NCBI RefSeq assembly: GCF_001613505.1
Contig: NZ_BDCM01000007.1
Span: 310,001 to 374,000, forward strand
Reading direction: 5' to 3'
From: Nocardia mikamii NBRC 108933
Lineage (GTDB): Bacteria; Actinomycetota; Actinomycetes; Mycobacteriales; Mycobacteriaceae
Length of the DNA stretch: 64,000 bases
Part shown: positions 1 to 16,871 of the stretch, piece after piece
Position numbering within the stretch: the first letter of the stretch is position 1
Layout: every line of letters begins with the position of its first letter
Position numbers and translations under genes: made by a program
Notes under the pieces: model-generated
What the model saw: the letters and a program-made list of their open reading frames with translations, nothing else
What the model was told of the DNA's origin: nothing
Databases searched by the model: none

Positions 1-7959
<7,959 letters not shown>

Positions 7960-8407
7960 CAGAGCCTCCTCGATTGACGAAATACCCAGCGACCGAACGC
8001 TTTTCGGGCAGCACGAAATAAGCCCCGGGCACCACGCGACGACGCGGACCCTGGCTTTGCCACGGTTGGTTCGGCGAATACACCTCACGCGATCGCGAAG
8101 GTGTGAAAGAGCGAAATGGTTTGTGTCTCAGTAATTTCGGTGAACCGGTGCGGTCACCAACTCATCCTCGAACTCGACTTCCTCCAACATCGCGGCCCCG
8201 AGCTCCCGCGGCCTCATCTCCGGCATCGGCCGGTGGCGACTCACGCCACCGATGCAGCGAACACTAGGCCGAAGACTAATAAAAAGGAACGAGATCCTTC
8301 AAAAAAACTCGGACTAGCGTCCAATTCGGTCGATATCCAGGCAGAGATGTGCCCGAAACCACACTGTGACCTGTTTGTGTGAGTCAGGACACTTTCAGAC
8401 GCGGAGC
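7960..8407. other. Intergenic region upstream of the NRPS
   Basis: This is the 448-bp gap between the NRPS start and the end of the GAF-regulator gene. The part around 8270-8400 is clearly richer in A and T than its surroundings, as expected for a promoter region. I looked for an IdeR-type iron box (TTAGGTTAGGCTAACCTAA-like) and did not find a convincing one. A short open frame on the minus strand (8128-8226) is listed separately. Nothing else is supported. Confidence 0.5.
8128..8226 (-). CDS. Possible 32-residue peptide upstream of the NRPS
   Basis: A short minus-strand frame reads MPEMRPRELGAAMLEE at the start and ends in VTAPVHRNY before TGA. GC at third positions is about 80 percent, as in real genes here, and the middle is rich in Glu and Asp (EEVEFEDE) with a short C-terminal tail ending in Tyr. 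This acidic-leader-plus-tail shape resembles RiPP precursors, and it lies in an NRPS/MftF-like neighbourhood. There is no good ribosome site before the ATG at 8226 and no maturase in view. It may be a chance frame. I do not recognise a family. Confidence 0.22.
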   Translation of the reverse strand: MPEMRPRELGAAMLEEVEFEDELVTAPVHRNY

Positions 8408-9781
8408 CTACGAGCCGAAACGTTGCATCTGCGTTGCATCGGCACCCATCCGGCGGTCGAGCACCCGAATTTTGGCCTCGATCTGGGCATACAGGGCGGA
8501 ATCGCGATCCGCTGTGGCTCGATAGGCCACCCACGCGGCGGCATCGTCGCGCCCCTCGGCGCCCGAGGTCCACCGGCCCAGCACGGCAGCGTCACCGGAA
8601 CGTAACACCGCGGTCCGCAGCCGCACCCGCAATTCATCGCGTATGTCTATAACTCCGGGAGCGGTCGAACGGGGCAGCACCGGTCCGGTGTAATGGCGGA
8701 CCGCACTGTGCACATCCCCCGAATCCAGCGCCGCGCGCAGCGCCTCCACATCCGTGGACACCGGCACCCGCAGCCGATACGGCCGCGAGCCGAAGACGTC
8801 CGGGCCGACCACCGAGCGCAGCCGCGACATGGCGGCCCGGATGGTGGCGTTGTCGAGGTCGGTGTCGTCGAGCAGCAGCGCCAGATGGTCGGCGGACAGA
8901 CCCTCACCGTGTTCGGCCAGCAACAGCAGGATCTCGGCATGCCGCTGCGACAACGCGATACGCTCCCCGTCGACCGACAGCTGCGGCTGGCCCAGACCCA
9001 GCACCTCCAGCGCCAGCCGGGCGGCGGTCCGCGGCGGCGACGAATGATCCACGGGCGCACGACGATCCGCGCCTCGCTGTTCGGTGCGCACGGCCGCGAG
9101 CACCAGGTCCATCTCCGCCGCGGTCGCGGCCGCCTTCACCAGCGCCAGAATCTCCGGGCGGGCAACGCGCACGCCGCCGGCGATCATCAGCACGCCGACC
9201 AACCGGCCGTCCGGATCGTGCACGGGCGCGGCCGCTCCCGTGAGCTGATGCATCCGGTGCAGGAAATGTTCCGGGCCGTGGATCCAGGTGGCGCGACCGG
9301 TGCGAACCACCAGCCCGACCGCATTCGTCCCGATGCGGCGTTCGGACAGATCGTCGCCCTCGCGCAGGCCGACCTCGGCGGCGGCCTCGACCCGGTCGGG
9401 ATTGCCGTGCACCGAGAGCACCCGGCCGAACTGGTCGGCGACGACCACGATCAGCCCGATGCCGGTAGCGTCCTGCAGGAGCAACTTGTCGACCAGTGGC
9501 ATCACCGCGGCAATCGGATGGTTGTCGCGGTAGCGCTGCAGATCGGCACCGCGCAGACCGCGGCCGTCGAGTACGTCCATGGGATCGACCCCGCCGCGCA
9601 CACTGCGCAGCCAGGACTCCAGAACCAGTGGACGCAGCAATCCGGGCAGCTGATTGAGCTGATCACCCCCGACACTGAGGTAACCGTGGGCCTGAGCGGC
9701 ATAGGCTTCCAGCGCACCGAGCTGTGTCCCGGGCTCGACCCTGCCCTCGGGACGGTTATCGCCTGTGAGATTGCTGACCAT
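8408..9781 (-). CDS. GAF-domain transcriptional regulator with C-terminal winged-helix domain
   Basis: This is a cytoplasmic regulator of about 457 residues. The N-terminal half looks like the sensory part of AcoR-type activators, with a GAF-like fold: segments LIVVVADQFGRVLSV, SERRIGTNAVGLVV and GPEHFLHRMHQLTGAAAPVHD. There is no sigma-54 AAA domain. Instead, from about residue 290, LSQRHAEILLLLAEH and TIRAAMSRLRSVVG resemble an OmpR/SARP-type winged helix, followed by a helical tail. The ATG at 9781 is chosen because GAAAGG lies just upstream; an in-frame start 24 nt earlier lacks this. Such proteins are common in nocardiae and mycobacteria, often near aldehyde dehydrogenases. Its target here is unknown, and regulation of the NRPS downstream is only a guess. 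Confidence 0.8.
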   Translation of the reverse strand: MVSNLTGDNRPEGRVEPGTQLGALEAYAAQAHGYLSVGGDQLNQLPGLLRPLVLESWLRSVRGGVDPMDVLDGRGLRGADLQRYRDNHPIAAVMPLVDKLLLQDATGIGLIVVVADQFGRVLSVHGNPDRVEAAAEVGLREGDDLSERRIGTNAVGLVVRTGRATWIHGPEHFLHRMHQLTGAAAPVHDPDGRLVGVLMIAGGVRVARPEILALVKAAATAAEMDLVLAAVRTEQRGADRRAPVDHSSPPRTAARLALEVLGLGQPQLSVDGERIALSQRHAEILLLLAEHGEGLSADHLALLLDDTDLDNATIRAAMSRLRSVVGPDVFGSRPYRLRVPVSTDVEALRAALDSGDVHSAVRHYTGPVLPRSTAPGVIDIRDELRVRLRTAVLRSGDAAVLGRWTSGAEGRDDAAAWVAYRATADRDSALYAQIEAKIRVLDRRMGADATQMQRFGS

Positions 9782-9928
9782 TTGCCTTTCTTTCCCGTCC
9801 CACACTGTACCGGCGGGTCAGAAAGGGCATGGGCGAAGCATACGGTTTGTCCGACAGGTCACATCGGCGCCGGATCCCGGCGAAATGTGAGGTAGACGGC
9901 ATATCGGGGCCACATGTGACCCCGGCCA

Positions 9929-11326
9929 TCAATGCCGGGGAACGGCCGGCCGCAGCGCGGCCACATTGCGCGCACGCAACGCACCCGACCAGAGGCCGGT
10001 CCCGTAGGCGACGTCGTCGAGCCGCTTGCACATCAGATATCGCACCGGATCCAGGCCGCCGGAATCGCGGTGGGTGAACCAGTCGGCCAGGCCGTCGGCC
10101 ACCGCCAGCGCGACCGCCAGCCGGCGGATGCGCCGGGAGGCGATCATCGCCAGCACCGTCACCGGCCAGTAGTGCCGGCACAGCGCCGAGACGATCCGCC
10201 ACACCCCGGCGGAGAAACCCCGGGCCAGATGGATGGCCGCCACCCGCGTCGGATTGTCGAGTTCGGCGAACACCCGCCGCAGCCGGATCAGCGCGGCGAG
10301 CAGGGTGGCGAGCCCGCCCAGGATTCCGGCGCGCGACGCGGTGGCCAGCAGCGCGGTCGCGGCGATGGTCCAGAACGGCACCGACAGCGGAGCGACCATC
10401 CCGGCGTGGCGGCGGGCCAGCGGCGCCGCCCCGGCACCGTGAGAGACCTTGCGGCCGAACCACTTACCGAACGAGGCCGGTTGATCGCAGGCGACGTGCG
10501 CGGCCGGCTCGTACCGCAACCGCCAGCCGGCGCGCTCGAGCCGCCAGCACAGATCGACATCGGCGGCCGAGCGCATCTGCTCGTCGAATCCTCCCTCGGC
10601 CAGCAGAGCGTGGCGCCGCACCAGCAGCGCCGCGCCCGGCGCGTACGACACCGAGCCGCGTGAGCTGACCGCGGTTTCCCGGCGCCCGAAATCCAGGGAC
10701 GACCGCGCGCTCTCGTAGCGGCCCAGCACACTGGCATCCGGCTCGCGCGCCACGATGCGCGGAGCGACCAAGGCGACCTCGGGATCGCTGAAATGTCCGA
10801 GCATGACCTCCAGCCAGCCCGCGCGCGGGACCACATCGGAATCCAGAAATGCGACGAATTCGGTTGTCGCCGCCTGCAGTCCGGCATTGCGTGCGGCGAC
10901 CACGCCCTGCCGCGAATCGTGGCGCAGCACGGTGACGCGGCAACGCCCCCCGGTGCGCGGAATACGGACCGGTCGATCGGACCCGTCGTCCACGACGACC
11001 ACACTGTGTCCCCGCAGAGTCGACAGCAACCGCTGCAGCCCGGCGGCGTCGTTGCAATGCGGCACCACGACCGTGACCTCTTCGGGCGAGGGCAGCAGGC
11101 GCGGACGCGGGTTGGCCACCCCGGAGTCGAGCAGCCGTCTGGCAACCACCGCGGACTGGGGATCCGTCACTTCGAGATACCCGTCACCGATCAGGGCGGC
11201 CGCTTCCGGAGCAAGTTTCAGCAACCTCGTCGGCGAGCCGCCGACCAAGAGCCGTCCACCGGAATAGGTGCGCACCCGAGGATCGATTCGCACCCCGAAC
11301 CCATTGGGCAGTCGATCATGGCGCAT
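9929..11326 (-). CDS. Mycofactocin-type (MftF-like) family 2 glycosyltransferase
   Basis: This protein of about 465 residues closely follows the mycofactocin glycosyltransferase MftF along its length. It has a short N-terminal domain ([23 protein letters not shown]), a GT-A fold ([34 protein letters not shown], and the [12 protein letters not shown] block), and a hydrophobic C-terminal region with two to four membrane helices ending in [13 protein letters not shown]. MftF attaches glucose units to the premycofactocin redox cofactor. The ATG at 11326 aligns with the MftF N-terminus; the longer frame to 11440 has no support. None of mftA, mftB, mftC, mftD or mftE is in the window, so this is either an orphan paralogue or a glycosyltransferase serving another product. 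Confidence 0.82.
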   Translation of the reverse strand: MRHDRLPNGFGVRIDPRVRTYSGGRLLVGGSPTRLLKLAPEAAALIGDGYLEVTDPQSAVVARRLLDSGVANPRPRLLPSPEEVTVVVPHCNDAAGLQRLLSTLRGHSVVVVDDGSDRPVRIPRTGGRCRVTVLRHDSRQGVVAARNAGLQAATTEFVAFLDSDVVPRAGWLEVMLGHFSDPEVALVAPRIVAREPDASVLGRYESARSSLDFGRRETAVSSRGSVSYAPGAALLVRRHALLAEGGFDEQMRSAADVDLCWRLERAGWRLRYEPAAHVACDQPASFGKWFGRKVSHGAGAAPLARRHAGMVAPLSVPFWTIAATALLATASRAGILGGLATLLAALIRLRRVFAELDNPTRVAAIHLARGFSAGVWRIVSALCRHYWPVTVLAMIASRRIRRLAVALAVADGLADWFTHRDSGGLDPVRYLMCKRLDDVAYGTGLWSGALRARNVAALRPAVPRH

Positions 11327-11684
11327 TCCAAGAATGCTATGCGCTAACCGCCCGCCGGGCATCCCGTGTCGAAAAAAACGGATCGAATTCGATACGAAAC
11401 CGGCGGCAACGCACCGGCTCCGGCGTTGCGCGGTTGTCAATGACCGTCGACGCTATCTAGCTATCTCACGGCAACATTCACTTCATGATCAACGAGATAC
11501 CGCGCGGGACGCGGTAGTTCATCTCCCGCTACTACCGCATGACGCGCGGCGTGAGAGTGCGTGCCGATCTCCACCACGTACCGGGCCGCGACCACGAACG
11601 CGCACTCTAGACTGCGGAAGGCAAGCACGTTGAACAGCAGGTGACGGGTGGCCGTCGGGCGGGCTGCGCAGGTCTAGAGGTGGC
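11327..11684. other. Divergent intergenic region
   Basis: These 358 bp separate the MftF-like gene (minus) from the TetR gene (plus) and must hold both promoters. Around 11380-11510 the sequence is less GC-rich. I see no RNA gene, no long inverted repeat and no convincing small gene; the short frames here lack coding-like third-position bias or ribosome sites. Confidence 0.5.
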
Positions 11685-12323
11685 ATGGGAGTCGGACGGA
11701 TGCAGACGAGCGGGGGCGGCAACACACTCTCGGAAGCCGAGATAGTCGAGGCCGCATTGCGTGTGGTGCGCGCCGACGGCGTGGAGAAGCTGTCGATGCG
11801 CCGGCTCTCCCGCGAACTCGGCGTCTCGCCGATGGCGCCCTACTACTACGTCGCCGACAAGCGCGAACTGCTGGATCTGGTGGCCAGCGCGGCCCTCACC
11901 GGAGTGCGGACCCCGCCGCCGGAATTCGGCACCTGGCAGCAGCGCCTGCGCGAACTCATCGATCAGATCGACGAGAAGCTGCGCAAACATCCAGGCCTGG
12001 GCGATGTCCTCATCGAACAGACGCTGGGCAAACAGCTCGATCTGATCGCCGCTGTGATGGAAATCCTGTCCGATGCGGGATTCGAGGATCGCAATGTGCT
12101 CGCCGCCTATGCCACCATTCACACGTATCTGTTCGGCCGCGCCCGGGTCAATCCACGGGACCGATCCGCGCTGGTCGACATGCCGCTTCCCGAAGCCGTC
12201 GAGCGGGCCGTCAAGCACATGGGCGACCTGCGCGGCAAATACTCCTACGACTTCGGCATGGATGTGCTGATCGCCGGGCTCGAAGCCCAGCTTGTCCGGC
12301 AGCGGGACGGCCACGTATCATAA
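11685..12323 (+). CDS. TetR family transcriptional regulator upstream of kshB
   Basis: This 212-residue regulator has an N-terminal helix-turn-helix (residues about 18-65; SMRRLSRELGVSPMAPYYYV) typical of TetR proteins and a ligand-binding C-terminal domain. The ATG at 11685 has a GAGGTG site at good distance. The gene ends 54 bp before kshB on the same strand, with a KstR-type operator in between, so kshB has its own promoter rather than depending on this gene. The protein does not look like KstR itself. A role in steroid or cholesterol metabolism is inferred from position only. Confidence 0.85.
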   Translation: MGVGRMQTSGGGNTLSEAEIVEAALRVVRADGVEKLSMRRLSRELGVSPMAPYYYVADKRELLDLVASAALTGVRTPPPEFGTWQQRLRELIDQIDEKLRKHPGLGDVLIEQTLGKQLDLIAAVMEILSDAGFEDRNVLAAYATIHTYLFGRARVNPRDRSALVDMPLPEAVERAVKHMGDLRGKYSYDFGMDVLIAGLEAQLVRQRDGHVS

Positions 12324-12325
12324 AT

Positions 12326-12339
12326 TAGAACACGTTCTA
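12326..12339. promoter_or_regulatory. KstR-type operator in front of kshB
   Basis: TAGAACACGTTCTA matches the known KstR consensus TNNAACNNGTTNNA at every fixed position. It lies 38 bp upstream of the kshB ATG. KstR represses cholesterol catabolism genes in mycobacteria, rhodococci and nocardiae. The same 14-mer recurs at 18122-18135. KstR binding is inferred. Confidence 0.85.
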
Positions 12340-12376
12340 GTTTGCCTGCTCCAGCGCCCGGCCCCGAGAGGACACC

Positions 12377-13438
12377 ATGACCACCGTCGATCCCGACGTA
12401 CCGCACAGCTCACGATCGGCCGTGCTGCGGGTCGCCGCTGTCGTCAACGAGACGGCCGATGCCTGCTCGCTGGTCTTCGACATGCCCGAAGATCTGCGCG
12501 AGCGCTTCGCCTATCAGCCCGGCCAGTTCCTGACGCTGCGCATCCCGAGCGAGCGCACAGGTTCGGTGGCGCGCTGCTATTCGCTCGCCAGCTCGCCGCA
12601 CACCGATGTGCAGCCGAAGGTCACCGTGAAGCGCACGATCGACGGATACGCGTCGAACTGGGTGTGCGACAACGTCAAAGCCGGTGACGAGATCGAGGTC
12701 CTGCCGCCCTCCGGCGTCTTCACGCCGAAGGATCTGGACGAGGATCTGCTGCTGTTCGCCGCCGGCAGCGGCGTCACCCCGGTGATGTCGATCCTGAAAT
12801 CGGCACTCGCCCGCGGCAACGGCCGGATCGTGCTGGTCTACGCCAACCGCGATCCGGAATCGGTCATCTTCGCCGACGAACTGCGCGAGCTCACCGACAA
12901 GAATCCGCAGCGGCTCGTGGTGGTGCACTGGCTGGAGACGCTGCAGGGCCTGCCCACCGCCGACGGACTGGCCACGCTGTGCGCGCCGTACACCGGTTTC
13001 CGCGCGTTCATGTGCGGGCCGAAGGCGTTCATGGACCGGGTGCACGATGCACTGGCCCAGCTGGAGGTGCCGCGCAACCGCACCCACGCCGAGGTCTTCA
13101 ATTCACTGTCCGGCGATCCGTTCGCCGCCGGCGCCCCGGTCGAGGTCAGCGAGGAGGACGCCGCCGACGCGGCCACCGTGGAGGTCGAACTCGACGGCGA
13201 AACCCATTCCATGCAGTGGCCGCGCCGCCAGACCCTGGTCGACATCATGCTCGCCAAGGGTTTGGACGTGCCGTACTCCTGCCAAGAGGGCGAATGCGGA
13301 TCCTGTGCCTGCACCGTGCTGGAAGGCAAAGTGGAGATGGACAATTCGGAGATTCTCGATCCGGAGGACATCGAAGCCGGATACATCCTCGGCTGCCAGG
13401 CGCATCCGGTCACCGATCATCTGAAGATCCAGTTCTGA
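12377..13438 (+). CDS. kshB: 3-ketosteroid 9-alpha-hydroxylase reductase component KshB
   Basis: KshB passes electrons from NADH to the Rieske oxygenase KshA, which hydroxylates the steroid nucleus at C9 and opens ring B. The 353-residue protein has the class IA order. An FAD domain comes first (RCYSLASSP near residue 76), then an NAD domain (AAGSGVTPVMSIL near 135, MCGPKAFM), then a plant-type 2Fe-2S domain with Cys302, Cys307, Cys310 and Cys340 (C-x4-C-x2-C-x29-C). The start has a GAGAGGAC site. A perfect KstR-type operator lies just upstream, which supports a steroid role over the related phenylacetyl-CoA or phenol reductases. No kshA is in the window, which is common because kshA often sits elsewhere. 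Confidence 0.9.
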   Translation: MTTVDPDVPHSSRSAVLRVAAVVNETADACSLVFDMPEDLRERFAYQPGQFLTLRIPSERTGSVARCYSLASSPHTDVQPKVTVKRTIDGYASNWVCDNVKAGDEIEVLPPSGVFTPKDLDEDLLLFAAGSGVTPVMSILKSALARGNGRIVLVYANRDPESVIFADELRELTDKNPQRLVVVHWLETLQGLPTADGLATLCAPYTGFRAFMCGPKAFMDRVHDALAQLEVPRNRTHAEVFNSLSGDPFAAGAPVEVSEEDAADAATVEVELDGETHSMQWPRRQTLVDIMLAKGLDVPYSCQEGECGSCACTVLEGKVEMDNSEILDPEDIEAGYILGCQAHPVTDHLKIQF

Positions 13439-13487
13439 GGACCGTCGCCGCCGTGGCCGGCCTGGAGACCGGGCACGGCGGGCGGAC

Positions 13488-14237
13488 CTACGGCGACTGC
13501 CGTTGCGCCCGATAGGCCACGCGCGCCTCGGGATCCAGATGTTCGGTGGCGTAACTCAGCGCCGTGCGGCCCATATCGTGGGCACGACGGTCCAGGAAAT
13601 CGGTGAGCAGCGCGCGGTCCACCCGTTTGCCGACTTCGCGCAGCATCCAGCCGACCGCCTTCTGAATCAGGTCGCGCCTGTCGTCGAGCAGCCGTTCACA
13701 CAGGGCGAATGTGGTCGAGGCGTCGCCCGCCTTGATGAACGCGAAGGTCGTCAGCAGCGCGACCCGGCGTTCCCACAGCGAATCCGACTGTGCCAACTCG
13801 TCGAGCAGATCCCGGGGCCGTCCCAGTAGCCACGGCCCCAGGATGTTCTCGGCCGAGACGTCGACCAGATCCCAATTGTTCACGCGCCCGCCGCGCACCG
13901 CCGCCAGATATATGTCAACGATTTCCTGTTGTGCGGCACCGTCGTACGTGCGTGGTTTCCCCGCCTTCGCCATGGCATTGTTCGCGATCACCAGCGCCGC
14001 GAGCCGATGCTCGTGTACCGGACTCCGCAAAAGTTCAGCTATCTCCGAAATCGGCAGGGCGGAAAATGCTTTCGCGACCTTGCGGGTCTGCGGCACGGAG
14101 ACGCCGATGAAGACGTCGCCCTCGCCGTAGTCCCCGGGCCCGGTTTTGAAGAACCGCCGTAACTCGACGGCGCGCGCGGGATCACCCAGTTCGTCCACCG
14201 CACGTGCCACGTCGGCTGCGGTCGGCGCGGGCGTCAT
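13488..14237 (-). CDS. AlkD-like DNA alkylation repair protein
   Basis: This protein of about 249 residues belongs to the HEAT-like repeat DNA glycosylases (AlkC/AlkD, 'DNA alkylation repair enzyme' family), which remove N3- and N7-alkylated purines. Recognisable parts are RRFFKTGPGDYGEGDVFIGV near the N-terminus, the central NNWDLVDVSA (Trp and Asp as in the AlkD active-site region), and KAVGWMLREVGKRD-like helices near the end. The ATG at 14237 is preferred because the family begins near here and a GGTGGAG site precedes it; an upstream start at 14345 would add an unrelated tail. It is a single gene convergent with kshB. Confidence 0.88.
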   Translation of the reverse strand: MTPAPTAADVARAVDELGDPARAVELRRFFKTGPGDYGEGDVFIGVSVPQTRKVAKAFSALPISEIAELLRSPVHEHRLAALVIANNAMAKAGKPRTYDGAAQQEIVDIYLAAVRGGRVNNWDLVDVSAENILGPWLLGRPRDLLDELAQSDSLWERRVALLTTFAFIKAGDASTTFALCERLLDDRRDLIQKAVGWMLREVGKRVDRALLTDFLDRRAHDMGRTALSYATEHLDPEARVAYRAQRQSP

Positions 14238-14375
14238 GCCCACACTCCACCGAAACCGCCCGACGCCGAATACTGGTCCTGCGGAAAACGCGCAACGGTC
14301 ATATACGGCAGTATCACTCACCATTCCTCCGACTACCGGCGACAACGCGGCCGGGGCCGGACACCTGCCGTGGGA

Positions 14376-15611
14376 CTACTTGGCGAAGGTGCGCTCCACT
14401 CGTGCCGGAGCGTGGGCGGACACCTCGCCCGCGGGGATGACGATGCGCCAGCTGGGTTGCTTCCGCGCCGGGAACCGCGGGGCGCCGGATGCGCGCGGGG
14501 CGGGCTCGTGCTCGGCGGTGATATCCGCCAACGCGACAACGGGCGCCGGATGCGGTGCGGTCGGCACATGTGGCTGCGCGGCCGGGGCCGCGGACAGTGG
14601 CGTCGACGCCGGCGGCTGCGCGACCGGAACCAACGGCTGCGCGACCGGGACCGACGGCCGCGCGACCGGCGCCGACGGCCGCGCGACCGGAGCCGACGAC
14701 TGTGCGGCCGCCGCGAGGGGTTGCGCGATTGGGGCCGAAGATTGCGCGGTCGCCGCCAACGGCTGCGCGACCGGGACCAACGGCTGCGCGACCGGAGCCA
14801 ACGGCTGCGCGACCGGAGCCAACGGCTGCGCGACCGGAGCCAACGGCTGCGCGGTCGCCGCCGAGGGCTGCGCGTACCGCGCCGCGGATCGCGCGGTCGG
14901 GGCATGCGCCGGTGCGGCCGGCATCGACGAGGGTGCGGCGGCGGCGAATGTCGTCATCGGCCGGGCGACGGTCCGCGCGACCGGGTTGTCGCGCAGATGG
15001 TTGGTGAGCAGGCATGCCGCCGCGCCGAATGCGGTGATTCCGGCGAGCATCGCGGCGATATCGAGGTGGGCGCCCGCCAGCTGATGCGCGGCGTGGGCAC
15101 CCCCGAAGAGACCACGGAGGATGCCGGAGAAACTGCTGTCGTCCGCGACCGCCGCCCGCAGCTCGGATTCCTTGTTGTCGAGGTACAGCACGTCCGCGAG
15201 AACGAACAGCGCCACGCCGCTCCCCGCGACCGCGGCGGCGGTGGAGAAGATCGCGGCGCGAGTCCGCAGATACGCCGCCGCGGCGAAGATCGTCGCGAGG
15301 ATCGCGACACAGGTCAGCACCGCCCACGTGCCGCTGATATCGGTGTTGTGCAGACCGGCGCCTCCCCAGTCCTGCTGGGATTCGGTGCCGGCCAGCCTGC
15401 CGAAGGCATCCGAACGGATCGCGCCACCCGGCCCGGACGCAGACAACCAGGGCTGGAACAACAGAACGAGAGTCGTGGCACTCAACCCGGCACCGCACAG
15501 GTATCCCCACACCGGACGGCGACCGCTCGGCGGCGTCGGTAGTGGGCCGTACGACGATTCGGTGTCGCCGGTTCCGGGATGAACATCGCTCCAAGGCGTT
15601 CGGGTAGCCAT
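14376..15611 (-). CDS. Membrane protein with a long Ala/Pro/Gln repeat tail
   Basis: This is a protein of about 411 residues with no family I recognise. The N-terminal third carries about four hydrophobic helices, including one around GYLCGAGLSATTLVLLF, one around TWAVLTCVAILATIFAAAAY and one around STAAAVAGSGVALFVLADVLY. The middle and end are low-complexity, dominated by a seven-residue unit AQPLAPV repeated about a dozen times, then a basic, Trp-containing tail. The ATG at 15611 follows CCGGAG; the frame stays open to 15806. Proline-rich tails of this kind on actinobacterial membrane proteins usually span or contact the cell wall. The variable repeat count is likely to differ between strains. 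Confidence 0.7.
   Translation of the reverse strand: MATRTPWSDVHPGTGDTESSYGPLPTPPSGRRPVWGYLCGAGLSATTLVLLFQPWLSASGPGGAIRSDAFGRLAGTESQQDWGGAGLHNTDISGTWAVLTCVAILATIFAAAAYLRTRAAIFSTAAAVAGSGVALFVLADVLYLDNKESELRAAVADDSSFSGILRGLFGGAHAAHQLAGAHLDIAAMLAGITAFGAAACLLTNHLRDNPVARTVARPMTTFAAAAPSSMPAAPAHAPTARSAARYAQPSAATAQPLAPVAQPLAPVAQPLAPVAQPLVPVAQPLAATAQSSAPIAQPLAAAAQSSAPVARPSAPVARPSVPVAQPLVPVAQPPASTPLSAAPAAQPHVPTAPHPAPVVALADITAEHEPAPRASGAPRFPARKQPSWRIVIPAGEVSAHAPARVERTFAK
14614..14880 (-). repeat. 21-bp in-frame tandem repeat (about 12 units)
   Basis: On the plus strand the unit reads GGCTGCGCGACCGGAGCCAAC. Several copies around 14770-14850 are identical and the flanking ones have one to five changes. 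Because 21 is a multiple of three, each unit encodes seven residues (AQPLAPV) of the membrane protein gene, so copy-number change keeps the frame. The nearly identical central copies suggest recent expansion by slippage or unequal recombination. Confidence 0.9.
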
Positions 15612-15945
15612 AACTCCGGGTCTGTCTGTTACCGATGCGCCGGCGCCGTGGCGGCCGGCCCGGTAGGGGTGGTTGCGGAAATGCGTCGACGACCGCGCTG
15701 TACGTCTGCGGAAAATCACGGTAGAACCGCGCCCGGTCACGGACCACCAGACCTCCCACGAGTGGCTGGGGCGCAGGTCACAGCACCATCTCCGGTTATC
15801 CGCCACAGCGGCGCGGCGGTATCGAAAGAAGATGTCCCGGAACAGGATTCGCTCGGCGCCACCGGACTCGGCACGGCGCGGCCGACGGGAGACACGGGCG
15901 GAATCGTGACCGGTTCAACACGGTCCGCCCGGCGTTCTCGCGCGA
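15612..15945. other. Intergenic region
   Basis: These 334 bp lie between the repeat-rich membrane protein gene and the racemase gene, both on the minus strand. The region should hold the promoter of the membrane protein gene. The upstream extension of its frame (to 15806) has no ribosome site and its composition is not protein-like. I see no RNA gene or repeat. Confidence 0.45.
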
Positions 15946-16725
15946 CTAGACCGTGGGGCAGGCGGTAGCGACCGCCCCGAGCACCCGGCCCGATTCGAAG
16001 GCCGCCGCGCTCGCGGGCAGTTCACCGGCGCGGCCGCTGTTGTAGACGGTCACCGTGCCGGCCCCGGCGGTCGGCCGGCCCAGCGCGTCGATGCGCCGGA
16101 GTGTCTGGCCCGCAACGGCTTCCGCGCTGTCGAACAGCCGGACGCCGGGGGGCAGTGCGGCCACGATGGAATCGAGGACCAGGGGGTAGTGGGTGCAGCC
16201 CAGTACGACCGCCTCGGTGCCGGCGGGGGTCTGTTCGGCGGCGCGGGCGATGGCGTGCTCGACGGCCGGGAGATCTCCGCGGTCGATGGCGTCCGCGAGG
16301 CCGTGGCACGCCACACCCGTCACATCGGCCTCACCACCGAAGCGGGCGATGAGATCGGCCTGGTAGCGGCTCGCGGTGGTGGCCGCGGTCGCCCACACGG
16401 CGACCGAGGCGCAGGCCGCGGCGGCGGGTTTGATCGCGGGGACGGTGCCGATCACCGGCACCTCGGGCCCGACCTCGGCTCGCACCTGTTCGAGTGCGGT
16501 GACGCTGGCGGTATTGCACGGCAGCACAATGGCCTCCGCGCCGAGCCGCAACGAGCGGCGGGCCGCATCCAGCACCCGATCGATCACCCACTGCTCGGGT
16601 TTGGGACCCCACGGCGCACCGTCGGGATCCAGTTGCAGCAGCAGATCGAGGTCGGGACGCAACTTGCGCAGCCACGCCCCCGTCGGCAGCAACCCCAGTC
16701 CCGAATCGATGAGCGCAACGATCAC
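15946..16725 (-). CDS. Aspartate/glutamate racemase family protein (MurI-like paralogue)
   Basis: This 259-residue protein has both catalytic cysteines of the Asp/Glu racemase family: Cys70 in LPCNTAS and Cys177 in GCTHYP. The N-terminal DSG (residues 7-9) that binds substrate is kept, but the usual GxGG that follows is replaced by GLGLLPTG, and the PYG block appears as PWG. Canonical MurI supplies D-glutamate for cell wall. The divergence suggests a paralogue with a special role rather than the essential housekeeping copy. The ATG at 16725 gives the family's normal N-terminus. It stands alone, downstream of the FAD reductase gene on the same strand with a 146-bp gap. Confidence 0.8.
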   Translation of the reverse strand: MIVALIDSGLGLLPTGAWLRKLRPDLDLLLQLDPDGAPWGPKPEQWVIDRVLDAARRSLRLGAEAIVLPCNTASVTALEQVRAEVGPEVPVIGTVPAIKPAAAACASVAVWATAATTASRYQADLIARFGGEADVTGVACHGLADAIDRGDLPAVEHAIARAAEQTPAGTEAVVLGCTHYPLVLDSIVAALPPGVRLFDSAEAVAGQTLRRIDALGRPTAGAGTVTVYNSGRAGELPASAAAFESGRVLGAVATACPTV

Positions 16726-16871
16726 CCAGCCACTGTATTAGCGTCGCCACGCGCCCTTGCGCCCGACCGGGGTATCGGCCGGACATGTTTTCCCATGCCG
16801 GTGGCGGACCGACCGCACCGGCCGCGACGACCGATCCGAGCGGGAACCGGTCGGTCCGGCGACGTGAGCGT

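Noticed and set aside
8228..8407. Search for an iron (IdeR) box before the NRPS
   Set aside because: The AT-rich stretch has no 19-bp match to the IdeR consensus, so iron control is not claimed.
14614..14880. Repeat block considered as a CRISPR array
   Set aside because: Units are directly adjacent 21-mers with no spacers and lie in frame inside a protein gene.
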